Shown here piece by piece: positions 1 to 9,204 of a stretch of DNA of 32,732 nucleotides. Below the pieces are notes generated by a model. It did no database searches. It saw only the letters and a list, made by a program, of their open reading frames with translations, and was not told the origin of the DNA. Where the stretch lies: positions 1 to 32,732 of the forward strand of contig JAKORA010000318.1 of the NCBI GenBank assembly GCA_029778075.1, written 5' to 3'. Source of the stretch: Bacillota bacterium (lineage in GTDB: Bacteria; Bacillota; Dethiobacteria; DTU022; UBA8154). A program made the translations under genes and the position numbers. Position 1 is the stretch's first letter, and every line of letters begins with the position of its first letter.

Positions 1-203
1 GTGAGCTCTGCCGGGAAGGCCAATCGAGAGCCCGAGCTGAGCTGCAAAACCTGCCTCAAGCGAACCCTTAAACGAGCCCCAACCTTCGCCACTCCTTCTT
101 TAATGGACTTGGCCGGGGAGGTCGTCGGAGGCCTGAGCAAGCCGTAGAACTTTACGAGCGAAACCCGGAGCTCCGCCCACAGCAATCGTTGCTCCATTGT
201 CAT
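1..203. other. GC-rich element of unknown nature, cut by window edge
   Basis: Of the first 180 bases, 109 are G or C (about 60%), clearly above the surrounding genes. The + strand is open in frame 1 from the edge to a TAG at 145-147. The minus strand is open from an ATG at 203 to the edge, with no stop in 67 codons. Neither reading resembles a family I know, and neither start has a convincing ribosome-binding site. A short hairpin (AGCAA-TCG-TTGCT) lies at about 181-193, and a terminator follows on the + strand. Stop-free readings on both strands with high GC suit a structured RNA or a repeated non-coding element as well as a gene. I have a vague, unverified sense that similar sequence recurs in Peptococcaceae genomes. 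Function is unknown. Confidence 0.4.
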
Positions 204-211
204 ATTAAAGA

Positions 212-239
212 AGCAGCCCGCCGGGCTGCTCTCTTTTTT
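212..239 (+). terminator. Rho-independent terminator
   Basis: AGCAGCCCG and CGGGCTGCT form a 9-bp GC-rich stem around a single C (8 bp with a 3-base loop in practice), followed by CTCTTTTTTA on the + strand. It therefore ends a + strand transcript entering from the GC-rich element at the left edge. The same hairpin lies just downstream of codY on the minus strand, where the trailing sequence (TCTTTAAT) is a poorer U-tract, so it may work weakly in both directions. Confidence 0.8.
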
Positions 240-264
240 AACTTTCCATTTTTCTTGATTATCC

Positions 265-1065
265 CTACCTGTTAAAGGTTTTCTTTTTTTTAGCCAGTTG
301 TTCAAGCAGATATGGGTTTAAAACCTTGATATAGGTGCCTTTCATACCAAGTGAACGAGACTCAATTACTCCTGCGCTTTCAAATTTTCGGAGGGCATTG
401 ACTACTACAGACCTGGTAATACCAAGCTGATCGGCGATTTTACTGGCCACTAGAAGTCCCTCGTCGCTGTCCAGTTCTTCAAAGATATGCTCCACCGCTT
501 CCAGTTCGGAGTATGATAGTGTCCCTATTGCCAACTGTACTACCGCTTTGTTTCTAGCTTCTTCTTCAATCTTTTCCGCCCTAGCCCGTAAAATTTCCAT
601 GCCTACAACAGTAGCACCGGTTTCTGCAAGAATCAAGTCTTCAGCTGAAAATGTCTCGGTAAAACGGGCTAAAAGAAGAGTTCCAAGCCTTTTACCTCCA
701 CCCATGATCGGCACCACTGTTACAATCTTGTTGGTAAAAAGACAGTTTTCCGCTTCTACAAAGACACAAAGGTTAGATTTTTGCGGTAAATTTACCCTTG
801 TCTCATCATCGCGCAACAAGAAATCGTTGTAACGTTCCGGGAATTCACCGGCTTTAATCACCTGGCTGATCATCAGCTCACATTCAAACTCGTCAACAAT
901 AGCATAGCCCAGAATTTTGCCTTCGCGGTCAACCAGATACACATTGGCTTGAATAACATTTTTTAAAACCTCAGCCACCTCTGAAAAGTCAACACGTTGT
1001 CCAGCCGTTTTTTGGAGAATTTTATTAATACGGCGTGTTTTTTCCAATAACGGAGAAGTAATCAA
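265..1065 (-). CDS. codY: GTP- and branched-chain-amino-acid-sensing global regulator CodY
   Basis: CodY is a DNA-binding repressor of Firmicutes that is active when isoleucine, leucine, valine and GTP are plentiful. The N-terminal GAF-type sensor domain is recognisable ([13 protein letters not shown] near the start; [20 protein letters not shown] in the middle). The C-terminal winged helix-turn-helix ([20 protein letters not shown], ending [16 protein letters not shown]) is nearly the Bacillus consensus. The track's longer ORF begins at a TTG at 1083. I chose the TTG at 1065 because AAAGAGGTGG at 1080-1071 sits 5 bases upstream, and the longer start would put that site inside the gene. This gives 266 aa, close to the usual length of about 260. 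It lies last in the dprA-topA-xerC-hslVU-codY series, but 302 bases separate it from hslU, so it may have its own promoter. Confidence 0.96.
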   Translation of the reverse strand: MITSPLLEKTRRINKILQKTAGQRVDFSEVAEVLKNVIQANVYLVDREGKILGYAIVDEFECELMISQVIKAGEFPERYNDFLLRDDETRVNLPQKSNLCVFVEAENCLFTNKIVTVVPIMGGGKRLGTLLLARFTETFSAEDLILAETGATVVGMEILRARAEKIEEEARNKAVVQLAIGTLSYSELEAVEHIFEELDSDEGLLVASKIADQLGITRSVVVNALRKFESAGVIESRSLGMKGTYIKVLNPYLLEQLAKKKKTFNR

Positions 1066-1367
1066 ACCAACCACCTCTTTCAATTTAATTAATACTCATT
1101 TTTTTGTTTATCATTAAAGAGCCCGACTAAAACGGGATTTTATAGTAAGCCCCTTGACCCTACCAGCGTTTTTGTTTAGCAGAGCATTAAAGCTGCCAAG
1201 TAACCTGCTCGAGATCTTCTGACCATTATTTAAGAGGGTGTCAAAGGTACCGACAGACTACCGCAGCTGTTAGCCTAAGGGAATTTGTCTAATGCTGAAT
1301 TTAAGCATTGTAACTTCTGGACTGCCCCGTACTACGTCACCGGCAAAAAGCTGAACTAATTTTGAAA
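1066..1367. other. hslU-codY intergenic region (302 bases)
   Basis: No gene is visible. On the minus strand there is an AATGCT/AGCATT hairpin at about 1291-1309 and a weak CCCG/CGGG hairpin at 1123-1137, neither with a proper U-tract. A TATAAA lies shortly upstream of codY but has no good -35 partner. This is long for a gap inside the B. subtilis-like hslU-codY unit and probably carries codY-specific control. I see no clear CodY box (AATTTTCWGAAAATT); the nearest resemblance, AATTTTGAAATT at the end of hslU, is poor. Confidence 0.4.
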
Positions 1368-2795
1368 TTATAAAATATATCTACTTAAATCTTTATTTTT
1401 GACAATATCTTTTAATTTATTCTTTACATATTCGCCATCCATTACAAATTTTTGTCCCCCGAGTTCTGGAGCTTCATAGGAGATATCTTCTAACAGCTTT
1501 TCCATAATCGTATGCAGCCGTCTCGCTCCGATATTTTCTAACTCGTCATTTAAAGAACAGGCAATATCCGCAATTTGTTCAATGCCGTCATCTGTAAATT
1601 CAATCGTCACCTCCTCTGTAGCAAGGAGAGCTGAGTATTGTTTGATTAGAGCATTTTCAGGCTCGGTTAAGATTTTTTTAAAGTCATCTTTAGACAAGCT
1701 TTGCAACTCGACTCTGATCGGGAACCTCCCCTGTAATTCCGGAATAAGGTCCGACGGTTTGGAAAAATGGAATGCTCCTGCCGCAATAAACAGCATATAA
1801 TCCGTTTTTACAGGTCCATATTTGGTCATAACAGTTGAGCCTTCCACTATGGGTAAAATATCTCTTTGGACCCCTTCCCTGGATACGTCAGGTCCGGTAC
1901 GAGAAGCTTCTTTACCCGCAATCTTATCGATTTCATCTAAAAAAACTATACCTGACTGTTCTGCTCTATCAATAGCTTCATTGATAACTTCATCCATATC
2001 AATAAGCTTTTCTCCCTCTTCTTGCTGCAAGATCCTTCGTGCCTGCCTTAAAGGAAGTTTTTTCCTCTTCTTTTTTGCAGGCAGAATACTGCCAAAAATA
2101 TCTTGAAAATTTACACCCATTTCTTCTATACCAAGGCCGGAAAAAACCCCCATTATCTGCGGAGAACGCTCTTCTACTTCCATTTCTACAATTTTGTCTT
2201 CCAATTCTCCCCGCTTGATCTTCTGCAGCAAAATCTTGCGTTCTTCCTGAATATTCGCCCAGTTTTCGTTGGACTCATCCGCTTCTTTGTCCTGAGGAAA
2301 TGAACTCATCCCTTTATTGGCCTGGAACAACAGGCTTAAAGGGTTAGAGCCAACCTTGTGCCTCTTGGGCAGCGGAGCTAATAAATCCAGGAGCCTTTCT
2401 TCAGCCAGTTCAGCTGCTTTGGCCTCCACATTTTTCATTTTTTCTGTTTTAACAATCCTTACTGAAATCTCAACCAGATCCCTGATAATGGAATCAACAT
2501 CTCTGCCTACATATCCTACTTCGGTAAATTTTGTGGCTTCAACCTTAATAAAAGGAGCATTAACCAGGCGTGCCAACCTTCTAGCAATCTCAGTTTTTCC
2601 TACTCCGGTCGGGCCGATCATGATAATATTTTTCGGGATAATTTCATCCTTAATTTTTCCTTTCAATTTCCTTCGCCTGTATCTGTTACGCAGGGCTACA
2701 GCCACACATTTTTTGGCCTCAGCCTGGCCGATAATATATTTGTCCAGCTCTTTAACAATCTCTTTGGGAGTCAACCTGGCTTCATAATCGAACAT
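1368..2795 (-). CDS. hslU: ATP-dependent protease ATPase subunit HslU (ClpY)
   Basis: HslU is the AAA+ unfoldase ring of the HslUV (ClpYQ) protease and feeds unfolded protein into HslV. Visible features are the Walker A GPTGVGKT (residues 61-68), the pore loop GYVG (94-97), Walker B IVFLDEID (about 283-290) and the C-terminal tail ending LSRYIL, which inserts into HslV. A charged, low-complexity stretch between about 145 and 265 is the I-domain. The length of 475 aa matches Bacillus ClpY (467) better than E. coli HslU (443). CAGGAGGTG precedes the ATG but at an unusually long distance of about 14 bases. It follows hslV by 67 bases on the same strand. Confidence 0.97.
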   Translation of the reverse strand: MFDYEARLTPKEIVKELDKYIIGQAEAKKCVAVALRNRYRRRKLKGKIKDEIIPKNIIMIGPTGVGKTEIARRLARLVNAPFIKVEATKFTEVGYVGRDVDSIIRDLVEISVRIVKTEKMKNVEAKAAELAEERLLDLLAPLPKRHKVGSNPLSLLFQANKGMSSFPQDKEADESNENWANIQEERKILLQKIKRGELEDKIVEMEVEERSPQIMGVFSGLGIEEMGVNFQDIFGSILPAKKKRKKLPLRQARRILQQEEGEKLIDMDEVINEAIDRAEQSGIVFLDEIDKIAGKEASRTGPDVSREGVQRDILPIVEGSTVMTKYGPVKTDYMLFIAAGAFHFSKPSDLIPELQGRFPIRVELQSLSKDDFKKILTEPENALIKQYSALLATEEVTIEFTDDGIEQIADIACSLNDELENIGARRLHTIMEKLLEDISYEAPELGGQKFVMDGEYVKNKLKDIVKNKDLSRYIL

Positions 2796-2862
2796 TTATT
2801 TAAACAAGACACCTCCTGGTAAAATGCAAAAACAAGCTTATTAAACAGCGGCTCCTAGACCG

Positions 2863-3393
2863 TTAGATTTCCTCTACAACAATATTATTATTGGTAAAAA
2901 CACAGATTTCCGAAGCAATTTGCAGGGCGTTAAGAGCTATTTCTCCTACAGTCATCTTCGTATTCCTTACAAGAGCCCTTGCTGCGGCCAGGGCGAACCC
3001 CCCGCCCGAACCTATAGCTGCTATTCCGTCATCGGGTTCAATCACTTCACCTGTTCCTGAAATAAGCAGCAACCCTTCTTTGGAAGCTACGATTAGCAAC
3101 GCTTCGAGTTTTCTTAAATAGCGATCGCTCCTCCATTCTTTGGCCAACTCTACTGCTGCACGGCGTAAATTTCCGTGATAGTTCTCCAGTTGCTTTTCAA
3201 ATTTTTCAAAAAGGGTTAGCGCATCGGCTACAGAACCGGCAAATCCTGCAATAACATTTCCGTTATACAGTTTCCGGACTTTCTTTGCCTGTTGTTTTAT
3301 AATAACGTTACCCTGGAAAGTCACCTGCCCGTCTCCGGCAATAGCAACTCTCTCACCATTTTTAACTGCTATAATCGTAGTAGAGTTAAACAA
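2863..3393 (-). CDS. hslV: ATP-dependent protease peptidase subunit HslV (ClpQ)
   Basis: HslV is the proteasome-like threonine peptidase of HslUV. Signatures are TTIIAV at the N-terminus, [46 protein letters not shown], and [20 protein letters not shown]. The track's ORF starts 17 codons earlier, but the family begins just before the TTI motif. A TTG at 3393 is preceded by AAAAGGGAGA with 9 bases of spacing and gives 176 aa, the standard length. The mature catalytic Thr would be residue 5 after this start, so a short pro-sequence (MFNS) must be removed or, as described for Bacillus ClpQ, the chemistry at the N-terminus differs. It lies 54 bases downstream of xerC. Confidence 0.95.
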   Translation of the reverse strand: MFNSTTIIAVKNGERVAIAGDGQVTFQGNVIIKQQAKKVRKLYNGNVIAGFAGSVADALTLFEKFEKQLENYHGNLRRAAVELAKEWRSDRYLRKLEALLIVASKEGLLLISGTGEVIEPDDGIAAIGSGGGFALAAARALVRNTKMTVGEIALNALQIASEICVFTNNNIVVEEI

Positions 3394-3447
3394 TTGAATT
3401 TTCTCCCTTTTAATTACAATAATTATAGAGAACTCTTGAGGCATGTA

Positions 3448-4344
3448 TCACGCCCGCGGGTGGGTTCTTAAATAAGTTCTCTTAAGCTCTTCCCTGGTGA
3501 TATGTGTATAAATTTGCGTTGTTGATACTGAAGCATGCCCTAAAAGTTCCTGCACTGCTCGCAAATCGGCCCCGGCATTCAAAAGGTGGCTTGCAAAGGA
3601 ATGACGCAATATATGCGGGCTCAGACTGCTCTTATTTGTCTTAATGCCATATTTTTGGACCAGTCGCCTTATGCTTCGTTCCGTTAAATCGCCGCCAAAC
3701 CTGTTCAGAAATAATGCCGTGCTTTTTTCTTCTGTTTCTTTTTGACGGGCCTCCAAAACAGGCCGGCTTTTCTCTAAATATACAGCCAAAGCCTGCAGGG
3801 CATATTTGCCCACAGGCACTATCCTTTCCTTGCAACCCTTGCCTCTGACTTTTATATATCCTTCCTCCAGATCCACGGAGGTTAAAGTTAAAGCAGCCAG
3901 CTCTCCAACCCTTATACCCGTGCTATAAAGGACTTCTAAAATAGCCCAGTCTCTGCGGCCTAAAATCTCATTTTTCCGGGGAGCGTTCAGGAGTTCCAGA
4001 ACCTCATCAACATAAAGAAACTTGGGAAGCTTCTTCTCCTTTTTCGGAGTTGAAACGATCTCCCAGTTATTATTACTGAGAATACCTTCTCTTTTTAAAA
4101 ACTTAAGGAAACTCTTAATGGCAGACATTTTCCTGGCTATAGAGCTGCGGGCATACTTCTTTTCTTTAAGGAGAGCTAAATACTGGCGTAATGTTAAATA
4201 ATTTAAATCCTTAAGTTCATGTCCATTGCTGTCAAGAAAAGCAAAAAATTGCCGAATATCCTTTTCATACCCCCTGAGAGTCAATACGGCAGAGTTTTTT
4301 TCTATTTTCATTGATTGTAGGAAATTCTTTAAATAATTATCCAT
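3448..4344 (-). CDS. xerC: Tyrosine recombinase XerC-type (CodV)
   Basis: This is a site-specific tyrosine recombinase that resolves chromosome dimers at dif with a partner XerD. The N-terminal SAM-like core-binding domain (about 1-85) is followed by the catalytic domain. Catalytic residues, counted from the chosen start, are R145 (STGIRVGEL), K169 (GKGCKER), H244 and R247 (HILRHSF), H270 (LLGHAS) and nucleophile Y279 (TQIYTH). The track begins 16 codons earlier without a ribosome-binding site. I chose the ATG at 4344 (MDNYLKNFL), which has AAGG 8 bases upstream and gives 298 aa, typical of XerC. The B. subtilis counterpart codV sits in the same order before clpQ-clpY-codY. Confidence 0.93.
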   Translation of the reverse strand: MDNYLKNFLQSMKIEKNSAVLTLRGYEKDIRQFFAFLDSNGHELKDLNYLTLRQYLALLKEKKYARSSIARKMSAIKSFLKFLKREGILSNNNWEIVSTPKKEKKLPKFLYVDEVLELLNAPRKNEILGRRDWAILEVLYSTGIRVGELAALTLTSVDLEEGYIKVRGKGCKERIVPVGKYALQALAVYLEKSRPVLEARQKETEEKSTALFLNRFGGDLTERSIRRLVQKYGIKTNKSSLSPHILRHSFASHLLNAGADLRAVQELLGHASVSTTQIYTHITREELKRTYLRTHPRA

Positions 4345-4515
4345 AATTTTAACCTTAGTTTCAATATTAGCATAATCGTACATTTTATGCAAGCAACTGC
4401 GTGGAATTTTTTTCGAAAACTCGACAATATTTCACTAGCAGCATCTTTTTTTCTTTTTTCTAGTTATCTCTAACAGGGACACTAAATAGGATCACCTTAC
4501 TATTTTCTATCTTCA

Positions 4516-6603
4516 TTACCCACCTTTTTCTCCTGTCTCCTGATAACCGCATTCCTTGTTGCCGCAGCGCACCCCCCTGCGAGCCCCGCGAAAAGTGCTC
4601 TCCACCAGGAAATAGCCGCATTTCGGACATCTTTTCTCCAGTGGTTTATCCCAGGAAACAAATTTGCAGGCCGGATAGTTGCTGCAACCATAAAATTTTT
4701 TACCTTTTCTGCTCCAGCGCTCAATTATATCTCCTTCACAAAGAGGGCATTTAACCCCGGTGTTTATTTTTACCTGCGCTGTGTAACGACACTCGGGGAA
4801 GCCAGGGCACGCCAGGAATTTTCCAAAGCGCCCGTGTTTCTTAACCAGTTTTTTCCCGCAAAGAGGACAGACTTCTTCCGTTTCCTCATCTTGAAGCTCG
4901 ATCTTCTCCATTTCTTTTCTGGCTACATTTAAACGAGCATTAAATGGAGCAAAAAAATCACTTAGCACTTTCAAACGGGAGAGCTCGCCGGCTTCCACTT
5001 TATCCAGCATATCCTCCATTTGAGCTGTAAAATCTACATCGATTATTTCCGGAAAAAAGTTTTTCAATATCTCTACAACGATAAAGCCGAGCTCTGTTGG
5101 TTTTAAAACCTTTTCCTGCTTGATTACATACCCCCTACTCAGGATCGTTTCAATGATGGGAGAATATGTACTCGGTCTTCCTATGCCTTTATTTTCCATA
5201 ATTTTAACAAGGGAGGCTTCAGTAAATCGCGGAGGGGGCTGGGTAAAATGCTGGCTCGGAGTTAGAGACAAAAGTTCCAGTTTTTCGTCCTTTGTTAAGT
5301 CAGGAAGCCTGTTTTCCTTTTCCTTTTCCTCATCATCATCTTCGATATAAAGTATCATAAAACCTGGAAATTTTATGTTGGAACCTATTGCTTTAAAGAT
5401 ATATTCTCCTGCGCCAATCTCAACTTTTACCTGTTCTATTAATGCCGCCTCCATCTGGCTCGCCAGGAAACGTGACCAGATCAATTTATAAAGTTTGTAC
5501 TGATCCCTGGTTAAAAAAGCCTTAATTTCATCCGGCTCTCTGGTGACCGAAGTTGGACGGATAGCCTCATGAGCCTCCTGTGCTCCTTTTCTGGAGGTAA
5601 AAACCCTCGGTTTCTCCGGCAGGTATGCCTCTCCAAAAACACTACCGATATACTTTGCAGCCTCTTCGCGGGCTAATGGAGAGATAAATGTGGCATCGGT
5701 ACGCATATACGTAATCAACCCCACAGGCTCTCCTTTTTTTCCGACTTCGATTCCCTCATAAAGTTGTTGTGCTGTAATCATCGTTTTTTTGGTACTAAAG
5801 CCTAATTTTCTGTAAGCTTCCTGCTGCAAAGTACTGGTGGTAAAGGGAGGAGAGGGGTTACGCCGTCTTTCCTGGCACTGAACTTCCAGGATCTTATAAT
5901 TTTTACCGTTTAGTTGCTGTAAAACTTTATTAACCTCTTTTTCTGAGGTAAGATTAAATTTCGTTCCGGCTTTACCATAAAATTTAGCCGGAAAAATATT
6001 CCCCTCCTTTGGTTCCTTAAACTGTCCCTCAATAGTCCAGTATTCCTCTGGGACAAAAGCTTCAATTTCTTTTTCACGATCACAAATTAGGCGTACCGCC
6101 ACGGACTGAACCCTTCCAGCGCTGAGCCCTCTGCGTACTTTTTCCCATAGTAAGGGGCTAATTGTATACCCTACTATTCTATCTAAAATACGCCTTGCCT
6201 GTTGTGCTTCAACTCTATTCATATCAAGAGGCCGAGGCCTGGAGAAGGCTTTTTTAATCGCTTCCTTGGTAATTTCATGGAATTCTACCCTGCAGGGCAT
6301 ATTTTCATTAATACCCAGAGACTTGCATAAATGCCAGCTAATCGCTTCACCTTCCCTATCAGGGTCGGTAGCCAGGAAAACTTGGGTTGCCTTTTTCCCG
6401 GCCTCTTTCAGTTCTTTTAAAATTTTGCCTTTACCTCTTATAGTGATATATTTGGGTTCAAACCCGTTTTCTAAATCTATTCCCAGCCTGCTTTTCGGCA
6501 GGTCTACCAGGTGACCGATAGATGCTTTTACTTTATACTGCCGGCCCAAATATTTGCCGATAGTCCTGGCTTTTGCTGGAGATTCTACAATTACGAGGTA
6601 CAT
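4516..6603 (-). CDS. topA: DNA topoisomerase I (type IA)
   Basis: It relaxes negative supercoils by transient single-strand cleavage. The TOPRIM domain begins at the N-terminus (VIVESPAKA with E7; ATDPDREGE with D80, D82 and E84). The active-site tyrosine is Y299 in GLITYMRTD. The C-terminus carries three four-cysteine zinc-ribbon modules beginning CPLCGK, CPLCEG and CPKCGY, as in Bacillus and E. coli TopA. At 695 aa it has normal length for Firmicutes. AAAGGAGGT precedes the ATG. It follows dprA by 19 bases, consistent with co-transcription. In B. subtilis trmFO would lie between topA and xerC; here there is only a 171-base gap without a gene. Confidence 0.97.
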   Translation of the reverse strand: MYLVIVESPAKARTIGKYLGRQYKVKASIGHLVDLPKSRLGIDLENGFEPKYITIRGKGKILKELKEAGKKATQVFLATDPDREGEAISWHLCKSLGINENMPCRVEFHEITKEAIKKAFSRPRPLDMNRVEAQQARRILDRIVGYTISPLLWEKVRRGLSAGRVQSVAVRLICDREKEIEAFVPEEYWTIEGQFKEPKEGNIFPAKFYGKAGTKFNLTSEKEVNKVLQQLNGKNYKILEVQCQERRRNPSPPFTTSTLQQEAYRKLGFSTKKTMITAQQLYEGIEVGKKGEPVGLITYMRTDATFISPLAREEAAKYIGSVFGEAYLPEKPRVFTSRKGAQEAHEAIRPTSVTREPDEIKAFLTRDQYKLYKLIWSRFLASQMEAALIEQVKVEIGAGEYIFKAIGSNIKFPGFMILYIEDDDEEKEKENRLPDLTKDEKLELLSLTPSQHFTQPPPRFTEASLVKIMENKGIGRPSTYSPIIETILSRGYVIKQEKVLKPTELGFIVVEILKNFFPEIIDVDFTAQMEDMLDKVEAGELSRLKVLSDFFAPFNARLNVARKEMEKIELQDEETEEVCPLCGKKLVKKHGRFGKFLACPGFPECRYTAQVKINTGVKCPLCEGDIIERWSRKGKKFYGCSNYPACKFVSWDKPLEKRCPKCGYFLVESTFRGARRGVRCGNKECGYQETGEKGG

Positions 6604-6622
6604 CCAAAAGACCTCCTTTAGT

Positions 6623-7771
6623 TCAGTTCCTGATAAAATATTTCCCCGGCAGTTGCTTAATCGCCCCTTTCATTTCCAGCTTAAGCAATAAAGCATTAAC
6701 AAGCGAAAGGGGCATCTGGCTTAAAGAAACGATCTCCTCCAGCGTAAGAGGTTCGTAAGGAATAAAGTCCAGCAATCTTCTTTCTTCCGGTTCAAGCTGT
6801 ATCTCTCCTGGCACCCCCCCAACCCCTGAAATATTGCGGCCATCTTTCTTTGACGCCAAAGAGGGCAACTCATCAATAAGAAGGTGGGAAAGTGATAACT
6901 CTTCAATAATATCTTCAACTTTTTCAACCAGCTTGGCTCCCTCTTTCAGTAACCTGTGACACCCCCTACTATACGGACTGGCAATACTGCCAGGAACAGC
7001 AAAGATTTCTCTTCCCTGCTCCAGGGCAAAATCCGCAGTAATTAGAGCACCGCTCTTTTCTCCGGCCTCGACTACTATGGTTCCCTGGGAGAGGCCGCTT
7101 ATTATACGATTCCTACGGGGAAAGTTTTGCGGCAACGGCTTGCTCCCCGGTGGAAATTCACTTATCACGACCCCGCAGGCGCTGATCTTTTCCCTAATAG
7201 CTCTATTCTCAGGAGGATAACATATATCAAGTCCACAGCCCAAAACGGCTACGGTTTGGCCGCCAGCGTCGAGAGCACCTTTATGGGCCCAGGTATCAAT
7301 CCCCCGTGCCATTCCGCTGACAACCGTTAAACCATAGTTTGACAACTCCGCAGCAAATTTATAAGCTATTTCTCTTCCGTAAAGGGTATGGCGCCGGCTG
7401 CCGACAATAGCCAGGCAGCACCCGCTTGCTGTCTTAATATCTCCGTAATAATAAATGATTGGCGGGGGATCGTAAATTTCCTGCAAAAGTAGAGGATAAT
7501 CCTCATCTTCCCAGGTTACACAGGCGTAACCTTTTTTAACTATATACTCCCACGTTTTATCCAGATTTATTTTATCCCTTTCCTGGCTAATCCTTTCCAC
7601 CAGAACGCTGCTAAAACCTTCAATTTCGGCCAACTCACCCGGATGCGCCTTCCAGGCATGCTCGGCGCTCCCGAAATGCTGCAGCAGCTTGCGAATTCTA
7701 ACAGGACCAAGAGAGGGCATTAAATTCAGGCCATGGTAATACTTTGCCTTAAGGCTCTGATGCTGCGACAC
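6623..7771 (-). CDS. dprA: DNA-processing protein DprA (Smf)
   Basis: DprA binds incoming single-stranded DNA during transformation and loads RecA; it is also kept in many bacteria not known to be competent. The N-terminal helix-hairpin-helix region (LMPSLGPVRIRKLLQHFG) is followed by the Rossmann-like DprA core with VGSRRHTLYG, SGMARGIDTWAHKGAL, GCGLDICYPPEN and RRNRIISGLS. The C-terminal part (LTLEEIVSLSQMPLSLVNAL) is the winged-helix DML1-type domain. The GTG start at 7771 has AAGGAGG 9 bases upstream. It heads the minus-strand island and is followed by topA, as in B. subtilis (smf-topA). Confidence 0.95.
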   Translation of the reverse strand: MSQHQSLKAKYYHGLNLMPSLGPVRIRKLLQHFGSAEHAWKAHPGELAEIEGFSSVLVERISQERDKINLDKTWEYIVKKGYACVTWEDEDYPLLLQEIYDPPPIIYYYGDIKTASGCCLAIVGSRRHTLYGREIAYKFAAELSNYGLTVVSGMARGIDTWAHKGALDAGGQTVAVLGCGLDICYPPENRAIREKISACGVVISEFPPGSKPLPQNFPRRNRIISGLSQGTIVVEAGEKSGALITADFALEQGREIFAVPGSIASPYSRGCHRLLKEGAKLVEKVEDIIEELSLSHLLIDELPSLASKKDGRNISGVGGVPGEIQLEPEERRLLDFIPYEPLTLEEIVSLSQMPLSLVNALLLKLEMKGAIKQLPGKYFIRN

Positions 7772-7787
7772 AAATGCGTACCTCCTT

Positions 7788-7816
7788 AATAAATGGAAAC
7801 AGGAGCGGCTGTTTCC
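7788..7816 (-). terminator. Possible weak terminator hairpin between eam and dprA
   Basis: On the minus strand GGAAACA and TGTTTCC form a 7-bp stem with an 8-base loop, followed by ATTTATT, a poor U-tract. It could attenuate transcription leaving the aminomutase gene before dprA. Low confidence. Confidence 0.3.
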
Positions 7817-7857
7817 GCTATGGCTTCTTTAACGATTAACGTCTAAAGCATAAAAAA

Positions 7858-9099
7858 TTAAGCGTCGTCATTCTCATACTCCAGGATCCTCTTTTCCCAG
7901 GTTCTGATAAGCAGCTTATTTGCTCCCATCGAGACAAGGTATTCCGCCAGCATAGGCGTTTTACCGTACCCCTTGGGAGCATTGACGATAAAAGTGGGAA
8001 CAGCCAATCCGGAAGTAAATCCTCTTAACTGCTCCATGATTTCAATTCCTTCTTCCACCCTGGTCCGAAAGTGCCTGGTGCCTTTAACCCCTTTAGCATG
8101 AAAAATATAATACGGCCTCACCATGCATTTTAAAAGTTCCTGGTTCAGCTTTCTCATGAGAAAAGGATCGTTGTTGATTCCTTTCAGCAGCACAGTCTGG
8201 TTGCCCAGACTGATCCCGGAACGGGCAAGTGCCCAGCAAGCATCTCTGGAATCGGGTGTAATCTCCAGGGGATGATTAAATTGGGTATTAATATATAATG
8301 GCAGATGTCGGCTCAACATCTTGCATAGCTCGTCGGTTATTCGATAAGGCAACGTTACAGGTGCTCTGGTTCCCAAGCGCTTGATTTCAACATGAGGAAT
8401 GTTATCAAGTTCAGTAAGAATCCAATCGAGTGTTTTATCTGACAGCATGAGGGCGTCCCCGCCTGTGAGAAGCACATCTCTTATCTCCTCGTTTTCGGCA
8501 ATATATTGTAAGGCGGCGGCTATATCCTCACGTGATGTCTGATAATCGACCTCTCCAATATTCCGGCGCCGCTGACAGTGACGGCAGTAACTGGCACACT
8601 GGTTTGTAACGTTGATAATAAGACGATCGGGGTATCTCCTGGTAACAGCAGGAGCGGGAGAGGTAAACTCTTCAGCCATAGGATCCAGTACCCCGCTGGA
8701 ATCATTATATTCCTCTATAGAGGGAATCGATTGGAGACGAACAGGATCTGACGGGTTTTCAGGATCAATGAGGCTTAAATAATAAGGCACCACAGCCCAA
8801 CGGAATATACTTCCCGTTAAAGAGATTTCCTTTTCTTCTTCCGGTGTCAACGTAAAATATTTTTTCAGAGATTCTATTTTACAAATACGATTTCTCAACT
8901 GCCATTTCCAATCTCTCCACTCGTCTTCGGAGGCACCGAGGATTTTTTTAATTTTTTCCTGTCTTTCTTTTATTTTTTCCCATTCTTTAAAACCCGTAGG
9001 TATATTTTTTTTATATTCAAGATAATCCGCAATTCTTTCCTTCAACTCTGCAGCTCTTTGCAATGCAATCTGTCTTTTTTCTCCTGCGGACATGGACAT
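7858..9099 (-). CDS. eam: Glutamate 2,3-aminomutase (radical SAM, PLP; LAM family)
   Basis: This is a radical S-adenosylmethionine, PLP-dependent aminomutase of the lysine 2,3-aminomutase family. The 4Fe-4S motif is CASYCRHC (C168, C172, C175 of 413 aa), and the PLP lysine is K380 in KGYGKTP. In lysine 2,3-aminomutase of Clostridium subterminale, D293 and D330 bind the lysine side chain. Here those positions are K336 (IFHAKGVKG) and N373 (FIVNAP), 37 residues apart as in LAM. Lys and Asn are what the Clostridioides difficile glutamate 2,3-aminomutase carries, so the expected reaction is L-glutamate to beta-glutamate, a compatible solute. No beta-lysine acetyltransferase gene (ablB) is next door, which agrees. 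The track's TTG start lies in the ribosome-binding site; I use the ATG at 9099, with GGAGGT 7 bases upstream. An annotation of kamA would be the usual but probably wrong call. Confidence 0.85.
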   Translation of the reverse strand: MSMSAGEKRQIALQRAAELKERIADYLEYKKNIPTGFKEWEKIKERQEKIKKILGASEDEWRDWKWQLRNRICKIESLKKYFTLTPEEEKEISLTGSIFRWAVVPYYLSLIDPENPSDPVRLQSIPSIEEYNDSSGVLDPMAEEFTSPAPAVTRRYPDRLIINVTNQCASYCRHCQRRRNIGEVDYQTSREDIAAALQYIAENEEIRDVLLTGGDALMLSDKTLDWILTELDNIPHVEIKRLGTRAPVTLPYRITDELCKMLSRHLPLYINTQFNHPLEITPDSRDACWALARSGISLGNQTVLLKGINNDPFLMRKLNQELLKCMVRPYYIFHAKGVKGTRHFRTRVEEGIEIMEQLRGFTSGLAVPTFIVNAPKGYGKTPMLAEYLVSMGANKLLIRTWEKRILEYENDDA

Positions 9100-9204
9100 A
9101 CAATAAACCTCCAAAATATTCTTAATAAATAGTATACATCATCTCACTCGTATATAGAAGTTTTTTTCTTTTTTTACATGCTATTAATTCATAATTACTA
9201 AATT

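Noticed and set aside
1358-1370. AATTTTGAAATT as a CodY box near the hslU 3' end
   Set aside because: It matches only half of the AATTTTCWGAAAATT consensus and lies at the end of hslU, far from the codY start.
2317-2787. 156-codon + strand ORF opposite hslU
   Set aside because: Antisense to the Walker A region of hslU, with no family resemblance. Shadow.
4500-4724. 74-codon minus-strand ORF inside the 3' end of topA
   Set aside because: It overlaps the topA zinc-ribbon coding region in another frame. Shadow.
7858-9099. Lysine 2,3-aminomutase (kamA) call
   Set aside because: The two substrate-binding Asp residues are Lys and Asn, as in glutamate 2,3-aminomutase.
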